A stretch of DNA of 64,000 nt, from the NCBI GenBank assembly GCA_024275135.1, contig JAJRZS010000018.1:25826-89825 (forward strand). Reading direction: 5' to 3'. Both the position numbers and the translations under genes were made by a program. This stretch comes from Planctomycetota bacterium. Its GTDB lineage: Bacteria; Planctomycetota; UBA1135. Positions 1 through 8,722 of this stretch are shown piece by piece. The notes under the pieces were generated by a model. It made no database searches. It worked only from the letters and a program-made list of their open reading frames with translations, and had not been told where the DNA came from. Each line of letters starts with the position of its first letter. Within the stretch, counting starts at the first letter, position 1.

Positions 1-40
1 CACAATGTTGGTCTTGCATGGCCGGAAAAGCCATGCCAGG

Positions 41-61
41 AAAACCGGAGCTTGCGCTCCG
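41..61 (-). terminator. Putative intrinsic terminator after the selA operon
   Basis: On the minus strand a 6-bp stem (CGGAGC/GCTCCG, 46-61) with a GCAA tetraloop is followed by GTTTTCC. It lies about 26 bases past the stop codon of the small secreted-protein gene, where a terminator for the selA transcript would be expected. The stem is short and the T-run modest, so the call rests on position and the GNRA-type loop. Confidence 0.4.
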
Positions 62-86
62 CACAAAACACAACACGGGAGTACCC

Positions 87-488
87 TTAGCAGAGCATCT
101 GCACGCAACTCAAGCGCCCAGCCAAGGGCAAGCACGGGCGCGCAAAGGAAATCATGGGAGAGGAATCGCTCCCCTCGGTGAGCCCACTCAGGGGCAATCT
201 TTCTGTCACGAGGATGGCGACAAAAACCGGAATGCTGATTTTGTTGGGCAAAAAGGAATCTTGCCAAAGACGAATATCGGAGCAGGAACTACAACCGGAA
301 TCATCTTCGCCAGCCGGTTGGGCACCGTCGGCACAACAGCCACCCGCCACCAATTCCACTTGCACATGGCCTGCAGGCCCCACACACAAAAACACATCGC
401 GCCCCAAACCCGTCAGCAAAAGCTGGGGCAACAGGGCGAGCAAAATCGCCAAGCTGGGGGCGCACTTAGAGAAGGCCATCGAGGTCAT
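87..488 (-). CDS. Small Cys-rich secreted protein of unknown function
   Basis: The predicted protein has 133 residues. Its first ~29 residues form a clear signal peptide or membrane anchor (MAFSKC followed by a leucine-rich stretch). The mature part holds a Cys pair (GGCC, about residue 50) and a CSSC motif about 20 residues later, then a low-complexity tail. Paired Cys motifs after a signal sequence suggest an exported protein with disulfides or bound metal, but I do not recognise the family with certainty and assign no function. The start overlaps the end of selA by 23 bases in another frame, so the two genes are probably cotranscribed. Stop is TAA. A second ATG nine bases downstream (479) is an alternative start. 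Confidence 0.6.
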   Translation of the reverse strand: MTSMAFSKCAPSLAILLALLPQLLLTGLGRDVFLCVGPAGHVQVELVAGGCCADGAQPAGEDDSGCSSCSDIRLWQDSFLPNKISIPVFVAILVTERLPLSGLTEGSDSSPMISFARPCLPLAGRLSCVQMLC

Positions 489-1863
489 TCTGCAGGAAAT
501 CCAACAGGAAGTCTACATCTTTATCGGCCATCGTGCGCAAATCCAAAAGCACTCCCTCTTCCTGGACCCGTGCAAAGATGGGCGGTGTGGCCCTGCGCAG
601 CGCGCCTGCAATCTCCTCGGAGCCGGCCTGCGCATGCTGCAGGCAGACCCCATACCTCGGCAAATCCTCGGTTGGAGACGCACCGGAGCCAACACGGCCA
701 GCACAAGCCAGCACCTGAGCTTGGCAGCGACCGCCAAGCGACTGAATCTTCGCCGCCAGGTTTTCGGCGCGCTGTTTCAATTCCTCCAAACTCAAGGACA
801 AGCGCCGCAGAGCGGGAATGCGCTGCAAAGCCGCCTCGCCACCGAGAGCGTGGATGGACAAGGTCGCCTCCAATGCTGCGAGGATGGTTTTGTCCAAACG
901 CAGACAGCGTGTCAGCATGTTCCGCCGCAGGCGCTCAACCAAGGCCGCAGCACCGACAATCAAGCCCGCTTGTGGCCCGCCCAACAATTTGTCGCCGGAA
1001 AAGGTGACCAAATCGCAACCTTCTTGCAGGGCATGGCGCACAGGATGCTCTTGCTCTAACCCCGCCAAATCTTGGCCCACCAAGACTCCGGAACCCAAGT
1101 CGTACACCAAGGGCACCCCTGCTTGCTGACAGAGCTCGGCCAAAGTCGCCATCGGCACCTCATGCACAAAGCCTTGCAAGCGGTAATTGCTGGGATGCAC
1201 CCGCAGCACCATCGACACAGCAGGATCCTGAAGCGCCTGCGCAAAATCTTTGGCATGCACGCGGTTGGTACAGCCGACTTCCACCATGGTGGCCCCAGCA
1301 GCCGCAATCACCTCGGGCATCCGGTAACTCCCCCCAATCTCCACCAGTTCGGAACGGGCCACCACCACCTTGCGTCCGCGCGCCAAGGCCGACACCGCCA
1401 ACAGAACCGTGGCCGCATTGTTGTTGACTGGTAGGCCCGCCTCCGCACCCGTGACTTGGGCTAAGAGTTGAGAAACCGCAGCGTCCCGACGCCCGCGCTT
1501 GCCCGACAGCCGGTCGATTTCGCAAAGGGCCGCACCCGAAGCCCGGACAGCCGCAGCGATGGCCTCCTCGGGCCAAGGTGCACGACCCAAATTGGTGTGT
1601 AAAACCACTCCGGTGGCGTTAATTGCTGGCCCCAACTGCAGCTGGGGCACCACCTCCAAGCGCCGCCGCACCTCTTGCCAGAAGGCCTCATCCACCCCCA
1701 TCTCCAACTTTCCCTCTCGCCGGGCCTGGCGGACGAACTCCAGCGCTGCATGGCAAGCCGCCTTACAGGCTTCGCGCCCAAAGGAATCGAGCCCGTGAAC
1801 TGTGCATTCCTCCAGCAATTCATGCATTGCCGGAATACGAGGAGGATTCTCAGGCGGGGTCAT
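466..1863 (-). CDS. selA: L-seryl-tRNA(Sec) selenium transferase SelA
   Basis: SelA is a PLP enzyme that converts Ser-tRNA(Sec) to Sec-tRNA(Sec) using selenophosphate. The 465-residue product has the usual bacterial length. It carries the diagnostic motifs INATGVVLHTNLGRAP (about 81-96), EIDRLSGKRG, VNNNAATVLL, and the PLP-binding lysine in TFSGDKLLGGPQ (K292). No selB, selC, selD or selenoprotein lies in the window, so the rest of the Sec system must be elsewhere. The ATG at 1863 has no Shine-Dalgarno sequence. A TAAGAT hexamer sits 6 nt upstream (1870-1875), which would fit a leaderless mRNA. The gene diverges from recJ with only 15 bases between start codons. ATG 1827 (MHELLEEC) is a less likely alternative start. 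Confidence 0.96.
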   Translation of the reverse strand: MTPPENPPRIPAMHELLEECTVHGLDSFGREACKAACHAALEFVRQARREGKLEMGVDEAFWQEVRRRLEVVPQLQLGPAINATGVVLHTNLGRAPWPEEAIAAAVRASGAALCEIDRLSGKRGRRDAAVSQLLAQVTGAEAGLPVNNNAATVLLAVSALARGRKVVVARSELVEIGGSYRMPEVIAAAGATMVEVGCTNRVHAKDFAQALQDPAVSMVLRVHPSNYRLQGFVHEVPMATLAELCQQAGVPLVYDLGSGVLVGQDLAGLEQEHPVRHALQEGCDLVTFSGDKLLGGPQAGLIVGAAALVERLRRNMLTRCLRLDKTILAALEATLSIHALGGEAALQRIPALRRLSLSLEELKQRAENLAAKIQSLGGRCQAQVLACAGRVGSGASPTEDLPRYGVCLQHAQAGSEEIAGALRRATPPIFARVQEEGVLLDLRTMADKDVDFLLDFLQNDLDGLL

Positions 1864-1865
1864 CC

Positions 1866-1871
1866 TAGAAT
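1866..1871 (+). promoter_or_regulatory. Possible -10 element (TAGAAT) for recJ
   Basis: TAGAAT ends 7 nt before the GTG start of recJ, so transcription would begin at or next to the start codon. No good -35 hexamer is visible at 16-18 bp. It overlaps the opposing selA -10 candidate by two bases. Confidence 0.35.
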
Positions 1872-1875
1872 CTTA
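1870..1875 (-). promoter_or_regulatory. Possible -10 element (TAAGAT) for selA
   Basis: On the minus strand TAAGAT lies 6 nt upstream of the selA ATG. A GCGACA hexamer 17 bp further upstream could serve as a weak -35 (it matches the GACA half of the consensus). A leaderless selA transcript is implied. Confidence 0.35.
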
Positions 1876-1878
1876 TAC

Positions 1879-3624
1879 GTGAGACGGACGGCTGTCGCGG
1901 CGCAGTTCCGCTGGAAACTGCAAACACAAGACATGGGCCTCCGGGATGCCCTGGCCAAGGATGTTGGAATTCGCCCTCTCACTGCGCAATTGCTCCTTTC
2001 GCGCCAGGTGCGCACGGCTGCTCAAGCCAAAAAAATCCTCCAACCCTCGCTGCAAGACCTCCCCGACCCCAAGCGCGTTCCAGGTTTCACCCAAGCCTTG
2101 CATACCTTGGAAGAGGCCATTGCCCACAAGCAGAAGGTTCTTATTCACGGCGATTATGACGTTGATGGAACCTGTGGTGCGGTCTTGCTCTATCGCCTCA
2201 TGCAGCGCCTTGGGCTAGAGGTGGAGGTCTTCCTCCCCGACCGCATTCAAGACGGCTACTCCTTCAGCCAACGCAGCCTGCAAGCCATCACCGACGGTGG
2301 CGCCAAGGTAGTGATTGCCGTCGACAATGGCACCACCGCGCATCAACCCTTAACGCATCTGGCTCAACAAGGGGTCAAAGTCATCGTCGTCGATCATCAT
2401 CTGCCAGGAGAAAGCTTACCTCCCTGCGCAGCCATGATGAATCCTTGGGTTGGTCCTAGCCCCGAAGAAGGCGGTTGTTTCCAAGAATTCTGCGGCACCG
2501 CGGTGGCTTGGCTGCTCACTTGGGGAGTTTTGCGGCATCAACTCGGCGACCAACCCCTTCCCGAAAGCGATCGCCGTTTTCTTTATGACAGCTTGGGCTA
2601 TGTTGCCATTGCCACCATCGGCGACGTCATGCCTTTGCGTGGCCCTAATCGCGCTTTGGTGCAACAGGGCTTAAGCACCATGCGCAATTCCAGCTTTCCC
2701 GGCCTGCGCGCCTTGGTGCAGACTGCCGGCATTCGCAAAGAACCTTCGGCAGAAGATATCGGTTTCCGCATTGGCCCCCGCCTCAATGCGGCAGGCCGTT
2801 TATTCCAAGCGCAAGTTGCCTTCCAAACTTTGGCCAGCGATTCTGCGGTGGAAGCGGAGGCGCTTTGTGCGCAACTAGAAGCCTTAAACCAAGAACGCAA
2901 AGAAGTTCAACGGCAACAAGATCAACATCTATCCGCCACCGTCGAAGAGCAATTTCAGTGCGGGGATTCGATTATTTTTGCCGGCCACGCGGATGCACAC
3001 TTTGGTGTGCTTGGCATCGTCGCCAACCAAATTATGGAGCGCACCGGGCTGCCCACTTTATTGTGGGCAGAATGCGCGCCGGGTGTTGCCCGCGGCAGTG
3101 CACGAGCACCGGAGGGTTACCAGCTCACCGACATCTTGCACCATGCCAAGGACCACCTATTGGGTTATGGTGGTCATGCTCGTGCAGCTGGCTTTCATTT
3201 CGACCCGCAGTTCGCCCCACAAGTAGCCGCAGCGTTGCGCGAGGGTGCCAAGAACCAATCCTCTGTAGCCAAGCCGCTGCTTTCCATCGATACCGAAATT
3301 TCCCCCGGCGAAATCGATTTGGCAACCGTCCTAGAGTGGCAAAAGTTGCATCCTTTCGGCGAAGCTTTTCCCGAGCCCGTGTTTTTATGTACCGGTACGC
3401 GTTTAGCAACCGCGCCCCGCTTCCTCGGTGACGGCTCCCATGTCGAACTACGCTTAGAACGCGATTGCGAGGTGGTGCGCACTTTGGGTTGGCGCCTTGC
3501 CGACCGTGCCCGCGGATTACAAGCTGGCGACCTCCTTGATGTGGTCGTTCAAGTTGGCATCAACGAATTCCGTGGACGTCGCGATGTGGAATGGACCCTT
3601 CGCGATTTCCAAACTCATCCCTAG
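1879..3624 (+). CDS. recJ: Single-stranded-DNA-specific exonuclease RecJ
   Basis: RecJ is a 5'-3' ssDNA exonuclease of recombination and mismatch repair, using Mn/Mg through its DHH domain. With a GTG start at 1879 the protein has 581 residues, typical of the family. Visible are the DHH motifs DYDVDG (about residue 92), DNG, and DHH in VVDHHLPG (about 172), then GPRLNAAGR and the DHHA1 glycine-rich motif GYGGHARAAGF. The GTG start is preferred because RWKLQ and the following residues resemble the usual RecJ N-terminus; ATG 1933 would remove that segment. A TAGAAT box 7 nt upstream supports leaderless transcription from 1879. RecJ leads a plus-strand run with the VTT gene, polA and the antiporter. 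Stop is TAG. Confidence 0.95.
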   Translation: MRRTAVAAQFRWKLQTQDMGLRDALAKDVGIRPLTAQLLLSRQVRTAAQAKKILQPSLQDLPDPKRVPGFTQALHTLEEAIAHKQKVLIHGDYDVDGTCGAVLLYRLMQRLGLEVEVFLPDRIQDGYSFSQRSLQAITDGGAKVVIAVDNGTTAHQPLTHLAQQGVKVIVVDHHLPGESLPPCAAMMNPWVGPSPEEGGCFQEFCGTAVAWLLTWGVLRHQLGDQPLPESDRRFLYDSLGYVAIATIGDVMPLRGPNRALVQQGLSTMRNSSFPGLRALVQTAGIRKEPSAEDIGFRIGPRLNAAGRLFQAQVAFQTLASDSAVEAEALCAQLEALNQERKEVQRQQDQHLSATVEEQFQCGDSIIFAGHADAHFGVLGIVANQIMERTGLPTLLWAECAPGVARGSARAPEGYQLTDILHHAKDHLLGYGGHARAAGFHFDPQFAPQVAAALREGAKNQSSVAKPLLSIDTEISPGEIDLATVLEWQKLHPFGEAFPEPVFLCTGTRLATAPRFLGDGSHVELRLERDCEVVRTLGWRLADRARGLQAGDLLDVVVQVGINEFRGRRDVEWTLRDFQTHP

Positions 3625-4253
3625 TCCTTCCCTTGCATCGCCTCCCCATTCTTGGTTCCTTCATTCGCCTTGCCCGCAAGCTCTATGACTGGATGCTGGC
3701 CTTTGCCGAAAAGCCCTACGCCGGACGCGCTTTGTTCGGCTTGAGCTTCGTGGAATCGAGTTTCTTTCCCTTGCCTCCCGACCCTTTGCTGATGGCCATG
3801 GGAGCGGAGCGCCCCAACCGCGCCATCTATTTTGCGGGCATCACCACCTTGGGTTCGGTGCTTGGTGCCATGTTTGGTTTTGCCATTGGTATGTATCTCA
3901 TGGATACCCTCGGCGCCTGGCTCTTGGATTTATACGATCCTGAGCGCCTCACCTGGGTCAAAGTTGAGGATTGGTTTGCGGCTTACGGTATTGCCGGCTT
4001 ACTGATTGCGGCCATTACCCCCATCCCTTTCAAAGTATTCACCATTGCCAGCGGCGCTATGGTTGGCATTCACTTCTTCCCATTTGTTGGCGCCTGCTTA
4101 CTTGGTCGAGGATTTCGCTTCTTTCTCGAAGGATTTCTGCTCAAGCTTTACGGCAAACCCATTCTCGCCTGGATGGAAAAATGGTTTGATCTGGTTGCCA
4201 TCCTGTTCACCGTCATTTTGGTTGGCGGATTCGTTGCCCTCAAATACCTCTAA
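3591..4253 (+). CDS. VTT-domain (YqaA/DedA-like) membrane protein
   Basis: This inner-membrane protein of the SNARE-associated/VTT (DedA-YqaA) family has the family's hallmark ESSFFPLPPDPLL near the first membrane segment. It also has a re-entrant-loop-like TPIPFKVFTIASGAMVG and the GRGFRFFLEG motif, followed by a C-terminal hydrophobic helix. Members act in membrane-lipid or small-molecule homeostasis; the substrate of this one is unknown. The start is uncertain. ATG 3591 lies 34 bases inside recJ, while YqaA proteins usually begin shortly before the KLYDWML segment, so TTG 3633 (just past the recJ stop) or ATG 3693 is possible. It ends 3 bases before polA. Confidence 0.8.
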   Translation: MDPSRFPNSSLVLPLHRLPILGSFIRLARKLYDWMLAFAEKPYAGRALFGLSFVESSFFPLPPDPLLMAMGAERPNRAIYFAGITTLGSVLGAMFGFAIGMYLMDTLGAWLLDLYDPERLTWVKVEDWFAAYGIAGLLIAAITPIPFKVFTIASGAMVGIHFFPFVGACLLGRGFRFFLEGFLLKLYGKPILAWMEKWFDLVAILFTVILVGGFVALKYL

Positions 4254-4256
4254 GCC

Positions 4257-7043
4257 ATGGCCACCTCCAGTCCATCCCAACGCCTTTTAGTGATTGACGG
4301 CACGGCCCTGGCCTTTCGCGCTTTTTTTGCCATTCGCAACCTCACCGATGGCCAGGGACGGCCTTCGGGCGCACTCTATGGCTACATCAGCTCGCTACTG
4401 CGTGCCTTAGAAGATCACCCAGCTGATTTCATTGCGGTGGCTTGGGATCGTCCAGAACCAACCTTCCGCCATCAGCTGGATCCCAACTACAAAGCCAATC
4501 GCGAAGATTTAGATGAGGATTTGCGTGTGCAGTTTCCTTGGATGCGCGAAATCACGGATGCTCTCGGCTTGCCGAGTCTTTCCATGGCGGGCTTTGAGGC
4601 CGATGACATCCTTGCCAGCTTAGCAGTGCAAAACGCCAATGAGGACAAAGAAGTGCGGTTGTTCACCAGCGACAAAGATTTGGCCCAAGTGGTAGCGCCA
4701 AATATCTTGCAATGTCCACCGCCCAAATCTGGGGCTTCCGCTGTGGTCCTTGGCCCCAAAGAAATTGAGGAAAAGTATGGTTTGCCGCCTGCGCGAATGG
4801 CGGAATGGCAAGCTCTGGTTGGCGATAGCAGCGACAATATCAAAGGCATGCCAGGAGTCGGTCCCAAACGGGCAACGGCTCTGCTGCAAAAGTATGCCAG
4901 CATGGAGGAGTTGTTGCAGCGCGGACCTGCCGAAGAAAAAGGCAAGCTGGCGGAGAACCTCGCTACCTTTGCCGAAGATGTGCGCTTGGCTTTGCGTCTG
5001 GTCACCATGCGCACAGATTTGGAGGTTGGCACGCCAGAGTCCTTGGCCCCCAAGCCACCCAATTTCGAGCAGGTGCTGGAGTTTTGTGAAGCCCATGGTT
5101 TTCAAACCCTGGGCAAACGATTTCAAGAATTTCGCTGCCAAGGTGGTTTGCCAGGCAATGCAAAGCGGAATGAAGAGGCTCCTCTTACTCCGGCCCCAAG
5201 CAAGAAAATCTCCTCTGCTCAACGGATGGAACGCGGCGACTATCGCTGTATTGAATCTTGGTCCGAGTTGGAAGACTTGCGTTTGCAGTTGCAGCAATCT
5301 GCTGGCTTCGCCTTCGACACGGAAACCACCGACATCGACCCCATGCGCGCACGTTTGGTTGGCATGTCCTTTTGTTGGCAAGCCGGCCAAGCTTGGTATG
5401 TGCCCATGAATGCGCCAACGCCTTTGCAAAGCCCGGATGGGAAAGATGTGTTGGAGTTTTTGCGCCCGGTGTTGGAAAATTCTTCGCTGCCAAAATATGG
5501 ACAAAACTGCAAGTACGACGCCCATGTTATGCAGCGTCATGGCATCCATATCCGCGGTTGGGAATTCGACACCATGATTGCCCATTTCTTGGTGGATCCG
5601 CTTTCGCGCCACAACCTCGACGCCATCGCTCTGCAAATAATTGGGATGGAGAAAATCCCTACCAAAGAATTGTTGGGCACTGGCAAGCATGCGCTGACGA
5701 TGGATTTGGTGCCCATCCAAGCCGTCGCCGAATATGCCTGTGAAGATGCGGACGCCACCTTCCAACTAGTGGATCCCCTGCGGCAGGGTCTGGCCAAGGT
5801 CGGCGCCATGGATTTGTTTCGCCAGGTCGAAATGCCGTTAATGAAAGTGTTGCAGAGCATGGAAGCGGAAGGCATCCGCGTAGACCGTGAGCGTTTACTG
5901 GAACTGCGCAAATCTTTAGGGCAGCGTCAGCTAGAAATGGAAGCCCTGGTTCACCAACAGGCGGGGGAACGTTTCAACTTGAATTCCCCCAAGCAGCTTG
6001 GTCCTATTTTGTTTGAAAAATTGAAAATCCAGGACGCTGCAGGGGTGAAGCGCGTTGGGCGCACGAAAACCGGTTATAAAACCGATGCCACCACCTTGGC
6101 GCGTTACGCCGGTGTGCCCATTGTCGATGCGCTCTTAGAATATCGCCAACTCACCAAGTTGATTGGCACTTATGTCGACGCTTTGCCAAGCTACATCCAC
6201 CCTCAAACGGGCCATATCCACAGCTCTTTTCACCAGGCCGTAGCCAGCACCGGACGACTCAGCTCCAGCGACCCCAACTTGCAAAACATTCCTATTCGCA
6301 GCGAAGCTGGACGCGCAATTCGCCGTGCATTCATCCCCCGCGCCGACGATTGGGTGTTGGTTTCCGCCGACTATTCCCAAGTCGAGTTGCGAGTGGTCGC
6401 CCATCTATCTCAAGATCCAGCCTTGCTTCAAGCCTTCCGTGAGGATGCCGATGTCCATGCCCGCACCGCCGCCTTGGTGTTCCAGGTGGCCGAGAAGGAT
6501 GTCGACCCCGCCATGCGCTCGCGAGCAAAAGCGATCAATTTTGGCATTCTCTACGGCATGGGCCCCCAACGGCTAGCCAGGGAAACGGGATTAAGCATGC
6601 AAGAAGCGCGCGATTTTATCGACGCCTACTTTTCCGCCCTTCCTGGCGTACGTGCTTGGCTCGATCAAACTTTAGAAACTGCTCGCGCCAAAGGTGAGGT
6701 GCGCACCTTATTGGGACGCCATCGTCCCACTCCCGATGTCAATTCTGCCGACGGGCGGGTGCGCTCTGCGGCAGAAAATGTAGCCGTGAATACTCCAGTT
6801 CAAGGGTCGGCAGCGGATTTAATTAAAGTCGCCATGCTGCGGGTGGATGAGCAAATTCGCAAACAGGGTCTGGCTGCGCGTATGATTCTGCAAGTGCATG
6901 ACGAACTGGTTTTTGACTGTCCTCAACAGGAGCTCGATGCCCTGCAGGCTCTAGTAAAAAAGGAAATGGAACATGCTTGGAAGCTCGATGTGCCACTCAA
7001 AGTCGACTTAGGCTACGGCCCTGATTGGTCTAGTGCCCATTGA
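4257..7043 (+). CDS. polA: DNA polymerase I
   Basis: Full-length Pol I of 928 residues, carrying all three activities. The N-terminal 5'-3' exonuclease/FEN domain (about 8-290) has VIDGTALAFRAFFA, FEADD and GDSSDNIKGMPGVG. The 3'-5' proofreading domain has an intact FDTETTD motif (D354, E356). The family A polymerase domain has motif A SADYSQVELR (D705), motif B RSRAKAINFGILYG and motif C VHDELVFD (D882). Length and active-site numbering match the E. coli enzyme almost exactly. The proofreading site is intact, unlike in many bacteria. The gene sits 3 bases after the VTT gene and shares a TGATG junction with the downstream antiporter. Confidence 0.98.
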   Translation: MATSSPSQRLLVIDGTALAFRAFFAIRNLTDGQGRPSGALYGYISSLLRALEDHPADFIAVAWDRPEPTFRHQLDPNYKANREDLDEDLRVQFPWMREITDALGLPSLSMAGFEADDILASLAVQNANEDKEVRLFTSDKDLAQVVAPNILQCPPPKSGASAVVLGPKEIEEKYGLPPARMAEWQALVGDSSDNIKGMPGVGPKRATALLQKYASMEELLQRGPAEEKGKLAENLATFAEDVRLALRLVTMRTDLEVGTPESLAPKPPNFEQVLEFCEAHGFQTLGKRFQEFRCQGGLPGNAKRNEEAPLTPAPSKKISSAQRMERGDYRCIESWSELEDLRLQLQQSAGFAFDTETTDIDPMRARLVGMSFCWQAGQAWYVPMNAPTPLQSPDGKDVLEFLRPVLENSSLPKYGQNCKYDAHVMQRHGIHIRGWEFDTMIAHFLVDPLSRHNLDAIALQIIGMEKIPTKELLGTGKHALTMDLVPIQAVAEYACEDADATFQLVDPLRQGLAKVGAMDLFRQVEMPLMKVLQSMEAEGIRVDRERLLELRKSLGQRQLEMEALVHQQAGERFNLNSPKQLGPILFEKLKIQDAAGVKRVGRTKTGYKTDATTLARYAGVPIVDALLEYRQLTKLIGTYVDALPSYIHPQTGHIHSSFHQAVASTGRLSSSDPNLQNIPIRSEAGRAIRRAFIPRADDWVLVSADYSQVELRVVAHLSQDPALLQAFREDADVHARTAALVFQVAEKDVDPAMRSRAKAINFGILYGMGPQRLARETGLSMQEARDFIDAYFSALPGVRAWLDQTLETARAKGEVRTLLGRHRPTPDVNSADGRVRSAAENVAVNTPVQGSAADLIKVAMLRVDEQIRKQGLAARMILQVHDELVFDCPQQELDALQALVKKEMEHAWKLDVPLKVDLGYGPDWSSAH

Positions 7044-8722
7044 TGCTGATGGAATCTTTGTTTCTCATTGGTCTTCTTCTTGCCGGCGGTGTTCTCGGTG
7101 GTCTACTCGCTCGCCTGTTCAAACTCCCCACCTTGAGCGGCTACTTGGCTGCCGGTATCTTTTTTCATTTTGCCGCCACCAACTCCTGGATTAGCGAACA
7201 TCAAATCGAGGTCTTGCGCCTGCCGGTAAATGATTTGGCTATGGCTTTGGCACTCTTTGTATTGGGTGGACAATTCCGATTCCATCATCGTCACAATCAA
7301 GCCTTCGGCAAGTTGTTGCGCGGCTCGCTGATTGAGAGCTTGGTTACGTTTGCGATTGTTGTTGGCTTAACTTTGCCAGTTTTGCAAAACCTGGCTGGAG
7401 CCATCCTGATGGGTGTTTTGGCAATTGCCGTCGCTCCAGCAACCACGCTTGAAGTATTACATGAATATGACGCCAAGGGACCCACCACTCGGTTGTTGAA
7501 GCAACTCACAGCCTTAAGCAATGTCTGGGCCATCTTTTTGTTTGAGGTCGCTCTTTTATTGTTGGTGGCCTTAGGCGGCGGAGATGCAAGCATGCTCGAC
7601 CCACTGTGGGATTTAGCTGGCTCTTTACTCTATGGCTTTGTCGCTGGGCATACCTTAATTCTTCTGCAAGAGCGGGTCGGACGTGATAACTATGCTGTGC
7701 CTCTACTTGCTGTAATTTTTCTCACGATTGGAATTTGTACTTATACCGATGTCCCCCATATGTTGGCCTTTTTGGTTACTGGAGCGGTGGTCGCCAACCG
7801 TTCCCAGCTCTTCCCGCGGATTACCAACGCAATGGACGGCTATGCCCAGCCGGCGATTGTTCTGTTTTTTGTTCTTAGCGGTGCACATCTTGATTTCCAA
7901 ATCCTGCTGCAAAACTGGCTGGCTGTCGGCCTTTATGTATTGGGAAGGACTTTAGGAAAGATTTGGGGTCCACGCCTGGGACTGCTCGGCCATACCCCCT
8001 CCTCTGCGGATCAGCGCACCGCTGGTGTTGGTTTGGGTTTGTTATGCCAAGCTGGTGCAGCGATTGCGCTGGCTGGATATGTCGGGCGCTATAACCAAGA
8101 GCTAGCCGAGCAACTTTTAGCCATTATTCTTGGTTCGGTCGTCTTGTTCGAGTTGCTTGGCCCCATTTTGGTCAAGCGCACCGTCGTGCTTGCCGGGGAA
8201 GTCAGCCTTGCGAACCTCATGTCGCATACCGCAGACCGCGAAGGACGTCGTGGCTGGGATTCCGTTTTTCGTCGTCTACTTAGCGGACGTGACCTCACCC
8301 GCAACACCAAGCCTGATCAGCTTTGCGTGGAACAATTCATGCGCCCAACCACGGCAGCCCTCGCCCGCAGCGACAACATGGACAAGATTTTGCGTTTTGC
8401 CAACAACTCTCCCTTCAACCACTTTCCAGTGGTGGACATGGAGGAAAACCTTATTGGCATCATCCCCCTCAACGACTTGAGCCAAGTGGCCTACGACAAG
8501 GTGACAGCCAGCCTGGTCACGGCGGAAGACGTGGCCACCCTCAGCCCGCAAGAAGCGGCCTTGCCAGTCCATGCAAACCTGGAACAAGCCGCAGAGTTTT
8601 TCCGCAACTTTCAGGGCAATACTGCTGCGGTAATTGAAAACCCTGACAAACCAAAATTTTTGGGCATGGTGGAGCGCACAGAGGTGCTCCACCTCGCCCA
8701 ACGCTTGCAGCTTAGTTCTTAG
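7043..8722 (+). CDS. CPA2-type cation/proton antiporter with C-terminal CBS domains
   Basis: The 559-residue protein has about 12 hydrophobic segments through residue ~390 in the pattern of Kef/NapA-type sodium or potassium/proton exchangers. Family-like stretches include LPTLSGYLAAGI at the start and FLVTGAVVANRS later. A cytosolic tail follows with VEQFMRPTTAALARSDNMDKILRFANNSPFNHFPVVD, a typical CBS domain, and a second CBS-like half. CBS pairs usually bind adenine nucleotides and gate the transporter. The ion cannot be told from sequence. The ATG overlaps the polA stop as TGATG, indicating translational coupling; ATG 7049 is an alternative. The TAG stop overlaps the convergent SPFH gene by 11 bases. 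Confidence 0.85.
   Translation: MLMESLFLIGLLLAGGVLGGLLARLFKLPTLSGYLAAGIFFHFAATNSWISEHQIEVLRLPVNDLAMALALFVLGGQFRFHHRHNQAFGKLLRGSLIESLVTFAIVVGLTLPVLQNLAGAILMGVLAIAVAPATTLEVLHEYDAKGPTTRLLKQLTALSNVWAIFLFEVALLLLVALGGGDASMLDPLWDLAGSLLYGFVAGHTLILLQERVGRDNYAVPLLAVIFLTIGICTYTDVPHMLAFLVTGAVVANRSQLFPRITNAMDGYAQPAIVLFFVLSGAHLDFQILLQNWLAVGLYVLGRTLGKIWGPRLGLLGHTPSSADQRTAGVGLGLLCQAGAAIALAGYVGRYNQELAEQLLAIILGSVVLFELLGPILVKRTVVLAGEVSLANLMSHTADREGRRGWDSVFRRLLSGRDLTRNTKPDQLCVEQFMRPTTAALARSDNMDKILRFANNSPFNHFPVVDMEENLIGIIPLNDLSQVAYDKVTASLVTAEDVATLSPQEAALPVHANLEQAAEFFRNFQGNTAAVIENPDKPKFLGMVERTEVLHLAQRLQLSS

Noticed and set aside
16..36. Stem-loop GCATGGC/GCCATGC near the left edge
   Set aside because: No T-run follows on either strand; the hairpin at 41-61 is the better terminator candidate.
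154..1059. Plus-strand frame overlapping selA
   Set aside because: selA is certain on the other strand and the plus-strand product has no recognisable domain.
4620..5765. Long open frame antisense to polA
   Set aside because: It lies wholly within a certain polA gene and shows no family motif; it is a frame shadow.
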